Below, in pieces: positions 1 to 10,309 of a stretch of 64,000 nt of DNA. Position 1 is the stretch's first letter. The number at the start of each line of letters is the position of its first letter. The DNA is from Gari tellinella (lineage: Eukaryota; Mollusca; Bivalvia; Cardiida; Psammobiidae), in the NCBI GenBank assembly GCA_922989275.2, contig OV277864.1:41105550-41169549 (forward strand), written 5' to 3'. The position numbers were made by a program, and so were the translations under genes. The notes beneath the pieces are model-generated. The model had not been told where the DNA came from, made no database searches, and worked only from the letters and a program-made list of their open reading frames with translations.

Positions 1-91
1 TCTTGTGGGGTATATTAATAAATTGATAAAATGGAACTCATTTCTTCAGTGGAGGAATATATGAAAGGTGTATTTATGGGGTAAGGGTTAA
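1..91 (+). mobile_element. B element, right end only (cut by window edge)
   Basis: Carries the B right half: TTCTTCAGTGGAGGAATA followed by TTTATGGGGTAAGGGTTAA, closing on TTAA at 88-91. The left half lies outside the window. Confidence 0.75.
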
Positions 92-101
92 TAAGGCTTA
101 C

Positions 102-194
102 GCCTCCACCAAACCCTATGATGTGACTACACATTAGAATTGTCGCTTTGCGACAATTCTAATGAGTAGTCACAACATAGGGTTTAGTGGAGGC
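102..194. repeat. Core 4 hairpin, 93 bp
   Basis: Near-perfect palindrome. The left arm begins GCCTCCACCAAACCCTATG and the right arm ends CATAGGGTTTAGTGGAGGC; the apex is TGTCGCTTTGCGACA near 146. The inner arm CATTAGAATTGTCG recurs at 1563-1629, 10880-10950 and 55416-55468. It is probably a small non-autonomous transposon whose ends are the GCCTCCACC arms; target duplication not resolved. Confidence 0.7.
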
Positions 195-540
195 CTGAAG
201 GAGAAAAGGTTGAAAATCAATCTCATCTAAATATCTGGGTGGTTTTTTTTTCAAAAAGCTAACTGCAGAGAACCCCTGGGAAGGGTATCAACTACATTTA
301 ACAATCAATAAAATCACTGCTGTCGTGTTTGTATATGAACAAACATTGTAATTTCATGGACCGGTGCATTGCTATCCAATAATGACAGACACTGATGCAA
401 TTTTTCATTTTCTACTGTAAAAACCTTGGCACACATGTAAGCTTATGTCCTAAGTGCAGTTTTGTTGTCTAGGCAAATCTCAGAATTGATTCAATTACAA
501 CTTTGTTTAGGAGTTATCATCAATAAATTAAAGTTGTTAA
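195..540. other. No feature recognised
   Basis: AT-rich, no convincing reading frame and no match to the repeat families defined here. Confidence 0.5.
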
Positions 541-647
541 AAGGCCTATGTGTGGGGTAATGGGTTACAGCAACCTTAAGGTGCATACTCTGCTTTACTT
601 TCAGTCTACTTTAAGGTTACCATCTGATAATATAAAGAAAACATTTC
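541..647 (+). mobile_element. B element fragments
   Basis: A right terminus (GTGGGGTAATGGGTTA, to 567) followed by a scrap of right core 2 arm (CTGCTTTACTTTCAGTC) and right flank. Both are incomplete and directly abut the complete copy at 648. Confidence 0.6.
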
Positions 648-902
648 TTAACCCTTTCCCACATAGCATATCTCTAGTATTGAATATAGGTGTTCACTTA
701 AAGCAGGTTGAAAGTAAAGCAGAATGTGCCTTAAGGCACATTCTGCTTTACTTTCAGCCTGCTTTAAGCTTCCATAGATCTGCTAGAATATGGAAACTAT
801 TTCTTATAATACATATTCATGACTGATTGAATTGGAACTATTTTCTTCAGTGGAGGAATAAATTATATGCGCTAAAAGGCGCTTCTATGTGGGAAAGGGT
901 TA
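648..902 (+). mobile_element. B element, complete (TTAA/CCC type MITE with core 2)
   Basis: Reference copy for family B. It begins TTAACCCTTTCCCACATAGC and ends GTGGGAAAGGGTTA(T), i.e. inverted CCCTTTCCC ends on a TTAA-like site. The core 2 palindrome occupies about 698-768 with apex GTGCCTTAAGGCAC. The right flank has ATTCATGACTG and TTTTCTTCAGTGGAGGAATA. No coding capacity. TTAA plus terminal CCC/GGG is the signature of piggyBac-class transposition; that assignment is inference, as no transposase is present. Confidence 0.8.
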
Positions 903-1001
903 TGGTGCACATTCTAGATTATTTAAATTGGAAATATATATATTTTTAAGTTGAGGAATAAAATTAAGGTGCAAACAAGCATATTTATGGGGTAATGGGT
1001 T
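903..1001 (+). mobile_element. B element, right-end fragment
   Basis: Retains TTGAGGAATAAAATTAAGG and TTTATGGGGTAATGGGTT; core lost. Confidence 0.6.
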
Positions 1002-1358
1002 CAAATAAGCTGAGAACTGTAAAACAGAAAGAAACCACTTATCAGAAATTCATGATTCACGTACCAGGAAAAGTATCCAATCAATACATTGAAGATGCAT
1101 ATGGGTTGAAGGGGTAAGTATAACTCGGTCATTCACTATTTACTTCTCCCTGACCAATAAAACATAATGTGACAACAGTGTGGCTTATTAAAGCTGTAGC
1201 GTATCATACTGTTTGGTTATGCTAGGTCAATCCAATATCATATCAATATCAGCTTTGTCAATATTTATAGAGAGCATCACTGTGTCTCAAGAGATGAAAC
1301 ATCCACCAGAAAACAGACAGCAAAGTTACTGATATAATGATACAAATAGAATCTGAGT
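1002..1358. other. No feature recognised
   Basis: No supported gene or repeat. Confidence 0.45.
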
Positions 1359-1489
1359 ACAGTCTTCCCTCTCTAAAACAAAATCCGATGGAAGACACAG
1401 AGTGTGTGTTGTTTGAAGGGAGTCGTTATAGAGAGGGAAAATTTAAGAATTGGCTTACATTAAATTTTGCAAACAGCTTGAATGCAGAT
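1359..1489 (+). mobile_element. G element, left half
   Basis: Starts TACAGTCTTCCCTCTCTA and continues through GGGAGTCGTTATAGAGAGGG to the left arm of core 1 (GCAAACAGCTTGAATGCAGAT). It is cut off exactly where the CAGGGCTC element begins, so it was interrupted or replaced by that element. Confidence 0.65.
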
Positions 1490-1688
1490 CAGGGCTCTTG
1501 TTTAGATAAGAGGGAGTAAACTGAACAAATCCAACATTTTCGTACTCATTTCAGCACCATATCCTATGGCGTTACTACTCATTAGAATCGTCACTTCGAG
1601 ACGATTCTAATGAGTAGTGACACCATAGGGTTTAATGCAGAAATGAGGATTTTAGTTTTTGGAAATACTCCCCTTATCTGGAGCTCTG
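1490..1688. mobile_element. CAGGGCTC-ended element carrying core 4
   Basis: Imperfect terminal inverted repeats: left CAGGGCTCTTGTTTAGATAAG, right reading inward CAGAGCTCCAGATAAGGGG. The centre is a core 4 hairpin (1563-1629) with apex GACGATTC/GAATCGTC. No reading frame. CAGGG ends resemble the J and 7316-10303 elements but no 6-bp duplication is visible. Confidence 0.6.
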
Positions 1689-1773
1689 TTGTTTTTTGGT
1701 TTGTAACATGACCTATGTCAATGTCAGTTGTTGACACCTGACCTCAGGTGAGAGGGTAATCCAAACCAGTCAC

Positions 1774-2037
1774 TTAACCCATTATTTAATCCATAGTCGG
1801 TTTCTAATTTTGAAGACAGGTCATCACTTAAACCAGAATTAAAGTAAAGCAAAATGTGCCTTCGGCTTCCTTTCAGCCTGCTTTAAGCTATCATCTGCTA
1901 GGATATAGAAACAAATTTCTTATGCTGGATATTCATGACTTCTATGAAGTGGAACTGTTTTCTTCAGTGAAGGAATAAATTAAAGGCCTAAAAAGACATA
2001 TTTATTACCTTGATCTCTTTACGAAGTAATGGGTTAA
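1774..2037 (+). mobile_element. B element, decayed but with both ends
   Basis: TTAACCCATTATTTAATCC at left, GAAGTAATGGGTTAA at right; the core 2 right arm has mutated (GTGCCTTCGGCTTCC). An old copy. Confidence 0.7.
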
Positions 2038-2149
2038 TCAGGGTTAATCTAATAACCAGTCACATAATCCCACCACTCAGTCAAACAATGCTTACACATT
2101 ACTCATTGCTACAGGATAATCAAATTGCAAGTCATCCCTGTTCAACTGG

Positions 2150-2281
2150 TTAACCCATTAATCCATAAAATTACTTCAGATGAATATACCTACTCCTCCT
2201 TAAATAACACACTTTTTCATATTTTGAGCATCTTCTGATGGGTGGATGCTCAGAGAAGACTGAAAGTAAAGTAGATTTACT
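2150..2281 (+). mobile_element. B element remnant, left part
   Basis: TTAACCCATTAATCCATAAA at 2150, then GACTGAAAGTAAAGTAGATT. It is interrupted at a TTAA by the 2286-5406 element. A likely continuation (CAATCATCTATCTGAAATATG) lies at 5411-5500 beyond that element. Confidence 0.5.
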
Positions 2282-3373
2282 TTAAAGGAAAACGGACAGC
2301 TGATGACAATATGGTCTTAGATCCTAGATTTTATCCTAAAAGCAACATTCATGAAGGTCCTGCAATTATTACTCATCGATAAGGTACGAAAAAGATCGAT
2401 TTACTGCATACAGGTAAGCTATCGCTAATTGGAACGGGCGCCGCCATATTGGCAAAGCTATCATTCGGAACCCTCGATTTTTATCCATTTTGTGACGACA
2501 CAAAGGCCTAAACGCTGATTGGCTCTTTCACTCAACCACTGTAACTTGGACGGACATTTCACACTTCGTCAGTAAGGGTAACGGCAAGCTTAATTCAAGG
2601 TCGCATACAGTTAAAAAAAAAGATAATAGATAGATGGTATATTCATATTGATTATGATGAACTTGAAAGGTCGTGTAGATCCAGAAACGACCAGAAGCTA
2701 TCGTTAATCGGCTTAGAGAAATGTCCGTTCCAATTCCCAGCTATAGAATCTGGAAAACAATGCTGCGAAATGGCTAACAGTAGAGTATGGCGACCGCCAT
2801 AATACCTTGATTGATGTTTATAATAATAGATCTAGATCTACAATAAAAAAATCTGATAATCAGTGCGATGTTGTGCTGATCTAGACCTAAATGTTGAACT
2901 GGCTTAGATCTACCAACTCGTTTACAAATCAGCATTTTCTAGCTGGTTCGTCTCGGTTTAGGAATTCAACGCTACAGAAATTCTTAATGAAAAAAGTCTC
3001 ATTATTAGATCTACATATTGTACGGGTAGATCTAGATCGGTTTTTTCTTTCTTAATTTAATCATCGCGATTCTCTAGATCCCGATCTGATAGAGCGATAT
3101 TACTTGAGTCCAAATCCGATTTTGATTGGATCTAGTTTTATCGTTCTTATTTCTGGGTGTAGTTTTACACTCGTCATTTCTGTAGAAAAAAATTCAAATA
3201 ACTTTTAGATAGGCCTAAATGAATTTTAATTTAAGATTTAAATTCGAGTTTTATGGTAGACTCTAGCCTTTTTAAAAAAGCAGCATACACATCTAGATCA
3301 ATACAAAACTACAAGAGCTAGAAGTGTCCAATATTCTTTTTTTTTTTAAAGATCTTGGCTTTTTTGTTTTGAT

Positions 3374-3580
3374 GTAACCCTTTCCCCCATAAATACGCCT
3401 TTTAACGCCTTTAATTAATTCCTTCATATACTGAAGAAAATAGTTTCAATATCATACTGTCACAAATAAAAATCATAAGAAATATTTTCAATATTTTAGC
3501 AGATAAAAGCTTAAAGCAGGCTGAAAGTATTTTCAACCTGTTTTAAGTGGTCATATATTTTCAGAAGTAGAAACAGGGTA
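3374..3580 (+). mobile_element. B element nested in the 3.1 kb element
   Basis: Begins TAACCCTTTCCCCCATAAATACGCC; core 2 is reduced to GCTTAAAGCAGGCTGAAAG/TTTTCAACCTGTTTTAAG with the central stem missing; ends near AAACAGGGTAAAAGG. Both termini are eroded. Confidence 0.6.
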
Positions 3581-4124
3581 AAAGGCTCGTGGCGTGTAAT
3601 CGCATATTTAAGTAGCCAAATTGCTAGCCTGACCCTGTTTGACAAGTGCGGCTAATTAGATTACGTAATATGGATGTTTATGCCCTGCAGGCCCCTAAAG
3701 CTTCTTACTTCTTCACAGAGGGGGTCTTAGGCAGAAAGGGGTTGTGTGTAATTATTTCCGGTCCATATCGTACAATTTGCAAGGCAACTTAATTGATTAG
3801 TGGTTGATGATGAATGTCAGCATAAAATGCGATCTAGATCAAAGCCGCCTGCTGAAATATGTCCTGAATCTGTTTCGATTATGATTTTCATAGATCTGTA
3901 TATAAGCTCAAGATATATAACGATAAGTAAAAAACGACATTAATACAATAAATGAGCACTCGGGTCACGTTATCTAGAGCGTTCAGTTTTGACCCAGATC
4001 AGAATATCAAATACTTTGTTCAGCAGACAATTAATCAGTTTGGATCTTAATCAGACATTGCCAGTCTCAATTGCTAGATGATAAATTGATATTCCACATT
4101 TGTCATGTCAATGACTGTGCAAAA

Positions 4125-4345
4125 AGTTCAGCAACAGTTTGGATCCAACTGAGATAGTGAGAAACTCTGTTATTGAAAATCCAAACTAAGGTTTGAATGT
4201 ATTGAAAAGCTCATTGAAGAAACTTTTATCCGTACGAGAGACTGACAAACAGTTAGGACCCAGATCGGAATCAAAACTGACTGTACTTAAAGGTCAGCAA
4301 CAGTTTGGATCCAAATGAGATATTGAGAAACTCTGTGATTGAGAC
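4125..4345 (+). repeat. Internal direct repeat within the 3.1 kb element
   Basis: Two near-identical segments, about 4129-4177 and 4292-4342, share TCAGCAACAGTTTGGATCCAA followed by TGAGAAACTCTGT. The segment includes the core 1 arm sequence CAGTTTGGATCC but is not palindromic here. Confidence 0.6.
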
Positions 4346-4800
4346 CTGGATGTACGAAAGTTCCCGGATGTTGCGATACCGAGAATAAATGGTCTATTTT
4401 CTAAAAATGTATGTCCGATTGAGGACCAGAACCGATGTTAAACGTCACGGAAAATTCATAACAGACCAGAAAAATAATTTGATCCCCCTTATTTTATTAA
4501 ATAAAAACGTAATACCTCATCCGTTTTGTACTGGATGCAGAGACACTGTCTCTGACTGGATGTTATAAAAATCGGCACATGTATTATCGTCTTTATCTGC
4601 TCGTGTTTTAGTCGTAGCCCCGTAAAAAAACGAAGATATCCTGGAGCCGATGTTTATGATTAATATTTACGGAAATATTAACAGATAAGACTAAATATAT
4701 CGGAGAAACTTTTTTCGAAAGTCACAGGGCTTCGATGCCTTTATTCACAACCAGTATGCAAATATTATCAAGAGTATCCGTGCCCGATTCCGGTGTCCTA

Positions 4801-5109
4801 TGATATTTGCCTGATATACGCTACCTCAAGTATGGCTGGATTAAGCACTAATAGCTCGAAATTTTGATGGTTCTGCTATGCACTCATTGTCACCAAGACA
4901 CCCAATCGTCATTTCATTTGTTCTTCAGCAAGTATTAACCTCCTTTGTAGGCATTTATACACAAGTATTGTAGTCGCAAATTCGTCCGGCGAATGCGCTT
5001 TCTCTTCGCCCGACCCGTCGTAGTCTCTGTCTTCTAATATTACATTCTCTGATAATTTAGGATCGAAATCGTAACACTGAAGTTCTAAAGTGTTTTTACC
5101 TTCCTCCAC
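4801..5109 (-). pseudogene. Decayed P2X7-cytoplasmic-domain-like gene inside the TTAA element
   Basis: The minus strand opens with a 66-residue frame containing LQCYDFDP then an acidic stretch (LEDRDYDGSGEE). This resembles the Q-P-Y-x-F-E-P plus acidic N-terminus of the P2X7-C-like proteins that are multiplied in bivalve genomes. Downstream, in shifted frames, come GCLGDNECIAEPSKFRAIS and LNPAILEVAYIRQ, which fit the family's Cys-rich W-C-x-C-G-x-C block and its C-L-N-P-x-x-L-x-x-A-Y motif. Stops at 4909 and after LRS/RQIS, and at least two frameshifts, make it non-functional. Its position just inside the right terminus, reading inward, is what a transposon gene would show. The family match is from memory of motifs and needs a profile search. 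Confidence 0.42.
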
Positions 5110-5562
5110 ATGCCCAATTTTTCTCAGTATTTCAGTTTATTAATGTTATTGATGTAAATTCCGCGCACTCTTCGGCATTCCCGGTTAGACTCGCTATAAC
5201 CGGAAGGTCGCGGAAGGCCTTAGTTACGTCACACAGGTAAACAAAATGGCGGCCCCCATGGTCGCTTGCACAGTCATATATCACAAAGTTTAAACGGCTC
5301 TAACTACTTCATTTTTTATTATTTTTCAAAATTTCAAAGGCAGAATGCGATTTTGATTCAATATCTTTCATTTAAAAGATATTTATAACCAGCTGTCCAT
5401 TTCCCTTTAAGCCTGGTCTAAGCAATCATCTATCTGAAATATGCCATGGGGAAGGAAGGTTACTAGGGAAGATGAAAGGCGCTTTTATTTCATTTTCATC
5501 TTACTTCTTAGTGCTGTTACTGCTGTTGGCAAAGCCATGATATTATCTCTGCAAACAGTCCT

Positions 5563-5806
5563 TTTACCCCCAATAAATACGCCTTTCTATGCATCTTATG
5601 TCCTCTACTGAAGAAAATAGTTCCAATTTATACAGTCTTAAACATGCATCATAAGAAATATTTGCTATATTCTAGCAGATTAAATCTTAAAGCAGGCTGA
5701 AAGTAAAGCAGAATGCACCTTTAGGCACATTCTGCTTTACTTTCAACCTGCTTTATTTGGTCACCTGTCTTCAAAACTAGAAACTGGCTATGGGGTTATG
5801 GGTTAA
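5563..5806 (-). mobile_element. B element, complete
   Basis: Opposite orientation to the 648 copy: TTACCCCCAATAAATACGCC at left, CTATGGGGTTATGGGTTAA at right. Core 2 apex is GCACCTTTAGGCAC. Confidence 0.75.
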
Positions 5807-6121
5807 AATAAGTGCATCCAGATAACTTAGCGTTGCTCTGTGTCTTACTAGGATCCGAACTGTTTGACAATCTGAAGTGAAAATTTAGAAAACTTGTTTT
5901 TAGAATAGTGGCATATGACAACTGTCACATGTAGACTAAAAAGTCCTTAGAATTCAGAGTTGATGCAGACAAAAATGAGTTATACTCAGAGATTCTAGTT
6001 TATTCCATTTCAACAGATATATTCTTTTGAGACCCAGTTATCCACAGCTTACTGTTTTCCAATTATGAAGTTCTATTGAAGTACAGTTTGTTTCATTAAC
6101 TTGAATTAGATTTAAACACAC

Positions 6122-6360
6122 TTAACCCTATAGCGATAAGTATACTTAATACTCATCATTGGTACACCTGTGAAGAGTGAACTTGTCCTATGCAAACAGT
6201 GTAGACCCTGATCAGAGGGTTCCTGCAGAAGCCCTCTGATCAGGGTCTCCACTGTTTGTTATTTTGCAATATGTTGTTCAAATCAATACTAAATAGCCAG
6301 AAATGGACTAGACTTAATTGGTAACTCAGGATTCTTCCATTTGAAGTTTATGATTTATAG
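6122..6360. mobile_element. H element (TTAA/CCCTA ends, core 3)
   Basis: Starts TTAACCCTATAGCGATAAGTA. The central palindrome 6195-6262 has arms TGTAGACCCTGATCAGAGGG / CCCTCTGATCAGGGTCTCC ending in CACTGTTTG (core 3). The right flank contains GACTAGACTT and CCATTTGAAGTTT, as in the clearer copy at 49286-49482. Confidence 0.6.
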
Positions 6361-6825
6361 TGAACTAACCCATATTTCAAAATTAAAACAAAAGAAATTA
6401 TAAGCTATAATTATGTATAATTTTTTTTTTTGAAAAACAGGTAAGTTCAAACTTAACCCTTTAGATATAAAATAAAACAGCATTTACAAACTTGCTACTT
6501 AAAGCATCTAATCTGAGGATCCAAACAGTTTGCAAATGCATACTTATATGGTCAAGCGGGACAATCGGTAAGAAAGCATACAGAAGGTATAATACACACC
6601 TTTTAAACAGGAATCTCACAGCAACAGATTTCCTATGCATGAATTTTGTTTAGTCCTCATTTTATCCATTATAATTTGTCTACTGTGTATCACATAAAAA
6701 ATGTTATTGCATACTATAACAGAGATAAGGCCTGCGTGAAGATCGAAGTATTTATAGAAACAGCAAATCCGTGTAATAATTTGACCACTCAAAGCGATGC
6801 CAATCTTTATTTCTTTAAGCAAGTG
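6361..6825. other. Unassigned; isolated half of core 1
   Basis: Around 6515-6535 the sequence GAGGATCCAAACAGTTTGCAAAT matches the right arm and flank of core 1 without a partner arm. Nothing else recognised; the overlapping short frames on both strands are not credible genes. Confidence 0.4.
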
Positions 6826-6844
6826 ACTGCTTCAAACAAGATAA

Positions 6845-6898
6845 CAGTAAAGCAAAAAGCTCCTTTAGAAGCTTTTTGCTTTACATTTATCCTATTTT
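6845..6898. repeat. Hairpin of core 2/D type without recognisable ends
   Basis: Arms AGTAAAGCAAAAAGCTCC / AGAAGCTTTTTGCTTTAC, flanked by GACTGCTTCAAACAAGATAAC and CCTATTTTAAGCTGCCATCTG, which matches the D-family core layout. Confidence 0.55.
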
Positions 6899-7027
6899 AA
6901 GCTGCCATCTGTCCTTTACAGCAAAGAAGCAATGACTTTAACCTTTGACGAAGTCATAATATCAGGTTTATATTACAGTGTAATATTACACAAGCTACTA
7001 TCATCCTTGTTTACTGTATCATATATA

Positions 7028-7257
7028 CTATGGGGAGACATTATTCTTTTCCAATAAATCTGTTTATGCTTAAAACCATATGTCCATTGCAAACAGTTTG
7101 GAGCCTGATCAGACGCCGGGTAACCCGGCGTCTGATCAGGCTCCAAACTTTTTGCTATTTAGGATAAGATCAATCATCAATATTTTCAATAACTTGTCAT
7201 TTTATACATTGCATAGTGTTTCGTTTAAATCGGAAAGAAAGAAATATTCTCCACTGT
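7028..7257 (+). mobile_element. C element with a perfectly paired core 1
   Basis: Diverged CAGTGGAGA-type ends (TATGGGGAGACATTATTC ... ATATTCTCCACTGT). Core 1 at 7090-7155 is symmetric: both arms read GGAGCCTGATCAGACGCC, unlike the other C copies, which carry one fixed mismatch. Confidence 0.7.
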
Positions 7258-7638
7258 TGGTCTAGATAAAGGAGATATTGCCAGCATCAAACCTTCAGGA
7301 GCTGTGTTAGCCTGTCAGGGTTATAGATAAGGCGCGTATTTGCGTAAATACACAATTAAATACAGTAGAAAAGCAATTACTTTCAAATCCATGCGTACTG
7401 AAAATCAATTATTGAAAGGGTTTACGCAAAAGAATTCAAGCAGGCACGTATCGTACGCAATTAGTCGCATTTCGACGGGATGTTTACTACGACACCGGGT
7501 AAATATTTTACCGATACACGGTTAGACTGGTTATTTATTTCCAAATAATAGCCTATAGGATTTATGCAGCGCCGCTTTTTGTTAGCTCGTTTAATTAGTA
7601 AACCAGTCACATCGTCTGCCAGAATTTCTTCTGTCAAA

Positions 7639-7731
7639 ATGGCATCGCTCGGACGGAAAAGGCGCAACAAAAACTCCCACATTATTCAATTACGTTCAGC
7701 CTTCCGCGAACGAACCAGAAATAATTTGTAA
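7639..7731 (+). CDS. Possible first exon of the CAGGG element's gene (30 codons)
   Basis: ATG follows a CpG-rich leader and encodes MASLGRKRRNKNSHIIQLRS, then a further ten residues rich in Arg, and stops at TAA. The very basic N-terminus would suit a DNA-binding transposon protein, and a GT (TTTGTAAC) just before the stop could be a splice donor. No family recognised; length alone gives little support. A 73-residue frame overlaps it on the opposite strand (7461-7682) and cannot be excluded as the real one. Confidence 0.2.
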   Translation: MASLGRKRRNKNSHIIQLRSAFRERTRNNL

Positions 7732-9170
7732 CAGTGTCGTGAATGAAATTTTGAATGATGCATGTAACAGCCAAAAAAGAGGTTGTTTAATGTTACCGAC
7801 ATAATCGACGATCTTTTGTCCCGAATCTGTAAGTCACCAGTGCTAAAGTTAGCAAAGTTACGGCAAAGGAATCCTGGAATGGCTTTTAAAGTTTCCGTGG
7901 CTGTAAATTAATGAATCCTAGTTTTCCTACACAAACATGAGCTGTTGCATTTGTATTGAAATGAGATCGAAACTGAAATTATCCAGTGTGGGCAAACGAG
8001 GGTACAGTACATCAAACAATCAGCTTGTGTTTTGTATTAAATGAAACAAGAGGGCCATGGCCCTAAATTCGCTCACCTGAGGACATTGAAGTTTGTACCC
8101 AAGTTGACTGGGCAAGACAACATTTTAATATAGCTATAAATGGAGTTATCTTCCGGACAAGAAAACATGACAAAAGTGAATTTTGTTGCCAAGCTTATGA
8201 CCCTTATCCATGACACATCCTCTTATCAAGCTATTTCCATTTCCGGTAAATGATAATTATTTCACTAGCGTCAGCAGAACTGGAGTTATTTTCCTGACAA
8301 TAAAATATGACAAAGGGGAAAAACAAAATATTGCTGCCCTTGTGCATGGCATTTTCTCTCATCAGTTTCTTTCCATACATAAAATTTCATTACAATAGCA
8401 TCAGTAGAACTGGAGTTGTCTTCTAGACAAGAAAATATGACAAAGGGAAATAACTAAAACATATGCAACAGACTGGAACCATTTGAACAAAATAGATAAA
8501 GGACATCTAGAAGTAACACCATGCCGAATATCAAAGCTCTGGCTATATTAGCTTCAGAAAAGAAGACGTTTGAAAACTGTGACCCCCGGGTGGGGCTAAT
8601 TTTGACCCCAGGGGCATAATTTGTACAAACTTGATAGAGGACCTGTAGATGATATGCAATCGACCAGAACCATTTGAACCTTATTGGTATAGGACATCTA
8701 AAAGTGTCACCATGCCAGATATCAAAGCTCTGGCCATATTATTTTCAGAGGAGAAGACGTTGGAAAATTTCACTATATAACTCTATGTAAAACTGTGACC
8801 CCCGGGGCGGGGCCAATTTTGACCCCAGGGGCATAGTTTGTACAAACTTGATAGAGGACCTGTAGATGATGCTATGTGACAAATGTCTAAGATCTGGCCC
8901 TTGTAGTTTCAGACAAGAAGATTTTTTAAGATTTCCTTATTTTTTCACTTGGTTGCCATGGCAACCAGAGTTCTACATTGTTTTTAATTCTTTGAACAAT
9001 TTTGAAACAACTTGACCCAAGGAACATGGTTGAAATCTTTTCAGCAATATATGAGGAGATGTCATTTGAAGCAATTGTTAAAGACAACAATGACTGTATA
9101 AAGTGAAATTATTTTCTTCTGTGGAAGAATAAATTAAAGACATAAAAAGGAATATGTATGCGTTAATAGG

Positions 9171-9310
9171 TTAATAAATATCATTATTTACATTTTCTAA
9201 ATATAGGAAACTATATGTAAATGAGTGGCAAATTTGGATCCAGATTAGATGCAGCATTATGTGGCATCTGACCTGGATCCATACTGTTTATGGCCAAGAA
9301 TTAATTGTGG
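9171..9310 (+). mobile_element. I element fragment (core 1 variant)
   Basis: TTTTCTAAATATAGGAAACTA then palindrome TTTGGATCCAGATTAGATGC / GCATCTGACCTGGATCC. A parallel copy at 9493-9700 suggests a duplication. Confidence 0.55.
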
Positions 9311-9492
9311 ACTGATAGACAGAAAGATAAACAAACAAACAAACAGACATACCAAAAGTAATATGCCTTGAACTAAGTTGTGCTTGAGCACAAAATAGCA
9401 GACATCATAATTTCTGCTATGTATCTCAGTGACCTGAGTTCAGAGCTAGCTTTGGGTCAGTTATGCAATAAGAGACCGTCTCAGGGAGAACT

Positions 9493-9700
9493 GACTATTA
9501 TCATGCTGAACTGTTGTCTGCTCCAAATGTTTGTATGTGAAATATGTAAAAAATAATAACTTATATTTTCTAAATATAAGAAAATATGTAAATGAGTGGC
9601 AAATAGTTTAGATCCAGATTAGATGCTGCATTATGTGGCATCTGACCTGGATCCAAACTGTTTGCAAATATAGGTGATTTAGTATAAGGGTGCTTGAAAC
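9493..9700 (+). mobile_element. I element, second copy in the same repeat
   Basis: Begins near ATTATCATGCTGAACTGTTG (compare the intact I left end CCCGTATCATGCTAA), with core 1 variant arms GATCCAGATTAGATGCTGC / GTGGCATCTGACCTGGATCC and a CAAACTGTTTGCAAATA exit. Confidence 0.55.
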
Positions 9701-10068
9701 CCTGCTTAAACCTTCAGTAAAACAGTATAACCTGAATAAAGCGGCAATGAATCCTGCATAAAGCGGCAATGAAAAAATCCCTATGGTGAATCCCTATGGT
9801 CAGTTTTAGATTTGATATTAACAATTTTGAGAGAGAATCACCAGGAGATACTAAAAAACAAATATCAAAGCTGTGGGCCTAGCAGTTTTTTACAAGAAGA
9901 TTGTTTAAAGTTTTTCACTTTTTTAAATAAATTACAATAAGTAGTCCACTTGAAAGTTTCATTTTAACAATTTCTGTAGAGAAGCATCCAAGGAACATCA
10001 TGAGCAGTTTGAATCCGCCCTACAATCCCCGGGTTCAGAGGAGATGTCGTTTGAAGTAAAAGTGAACG

Positions 10069-10100
10069 GACAGACGGACAGACGGACAGACGGACAGACG
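10069..10100 (+). repeat. (ACGGACAG)n microsatellite
   Basis: Four units just before the 3' hairpin of the CAAGAG repeat. Comparable ACGG/ACAG runs sit near the end of the 15132-17035 repeat. Confidence 0.8.
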
Positions 10101-10133
10101 TACTACGGACAATGAGCGGTCACAATAGCTCAC

Positions 10134-10164
<31 letters not shown>

Positions 10165-10309
10165 AAATGAGTAAAAAAGCAATTCATATCAAATTGATGG
10201 AGTAACGGTTTTTTGGATACTCAATTGAAATTCAGAAAACCCAATTCTTAGAAAATAGAGGGAGTAAATACCCAATTAATGCAAAACCTTATCTATAACC
10301 CTGGCCTGT

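Larger units (their letters stand above)
2286..5406 (-). mobile_element. 3.1 kb TTAA-flanked DNA transposon with AGGGAAA ends
   Basis: Terminal inverted repeats AGGAAAACGGACAGCTG at left and, read inward from the right, AGGGAAATGGACAGCTG. Each end abuts TTAA (2282-2285 and 5407-5410), the expected target duplication of a TTAA-specific transposase (Kolobok- or piggyBac-like; the AGGGA end favours the former, by inference). Near the right end is a GC-rich CpG-containing stretch (5150-5275) that could be a promoter/5' leader for the minus-strand P2X7-like remnant at 4801-5109. The rest (about 2600-4700) is AT-rich with many TAGATCTA motifs and no recognisable transposase. A B element (3374-3580) is nested inside. 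Confidence 0.6.
8046..10160 (+). mobile_element. CAAGAG...GTGAGCTAA dispersed repeat, 2.1 kb
   Basis: Starts ACAAGAGGGCCATGGCCC then GCTCACCTGAG. Ends with the hairpin TTGAGCCTTCGGCTCA followed by GGTGAGCTAA and an A run. The CTCACCTGAG/CTCAGGTGAG pair forms subterminal inverted repeats. Inside are two copies of a segment with GTGACCCCCGGG, TTTTGACCCCAGGGGCATA and TTGATAGAGGACCTGTAGATG (about 8575-8655 and 8795-8875), plus two I elements. The terminal hairpin plus CTAA could fit a Helitron-like 3' end (CTRR), but no 5' TC end or Rep/helicase is seen, so the class is open. A second 3' end of this type lies at 25376. Confidence 0.6.
7316..10303 (+). mobile_element. CAGGG-ended transposon, 3.0 kb, 6-bp target duplication
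   Basis: Terminal inverted repeats CAGGGTTATAGATAAGG at left and the same 17 bases read inward from the right. Immediately outside both ends is GCCTGT (7310-7315 and 10304-10309), a perfect 6-bp target duplication. Six-base duplications with CAGGG ends are known for IS3EU-type and some hAT-type elements; which applies cannot be decided without a transposase. A 2.1 kb CAAGAG repeat (8046-10160) fills most of it. The unfilled left arm (7316-8045) contains a CpG-rich stretch and a 30-codon frame. Confidence 0.72.
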
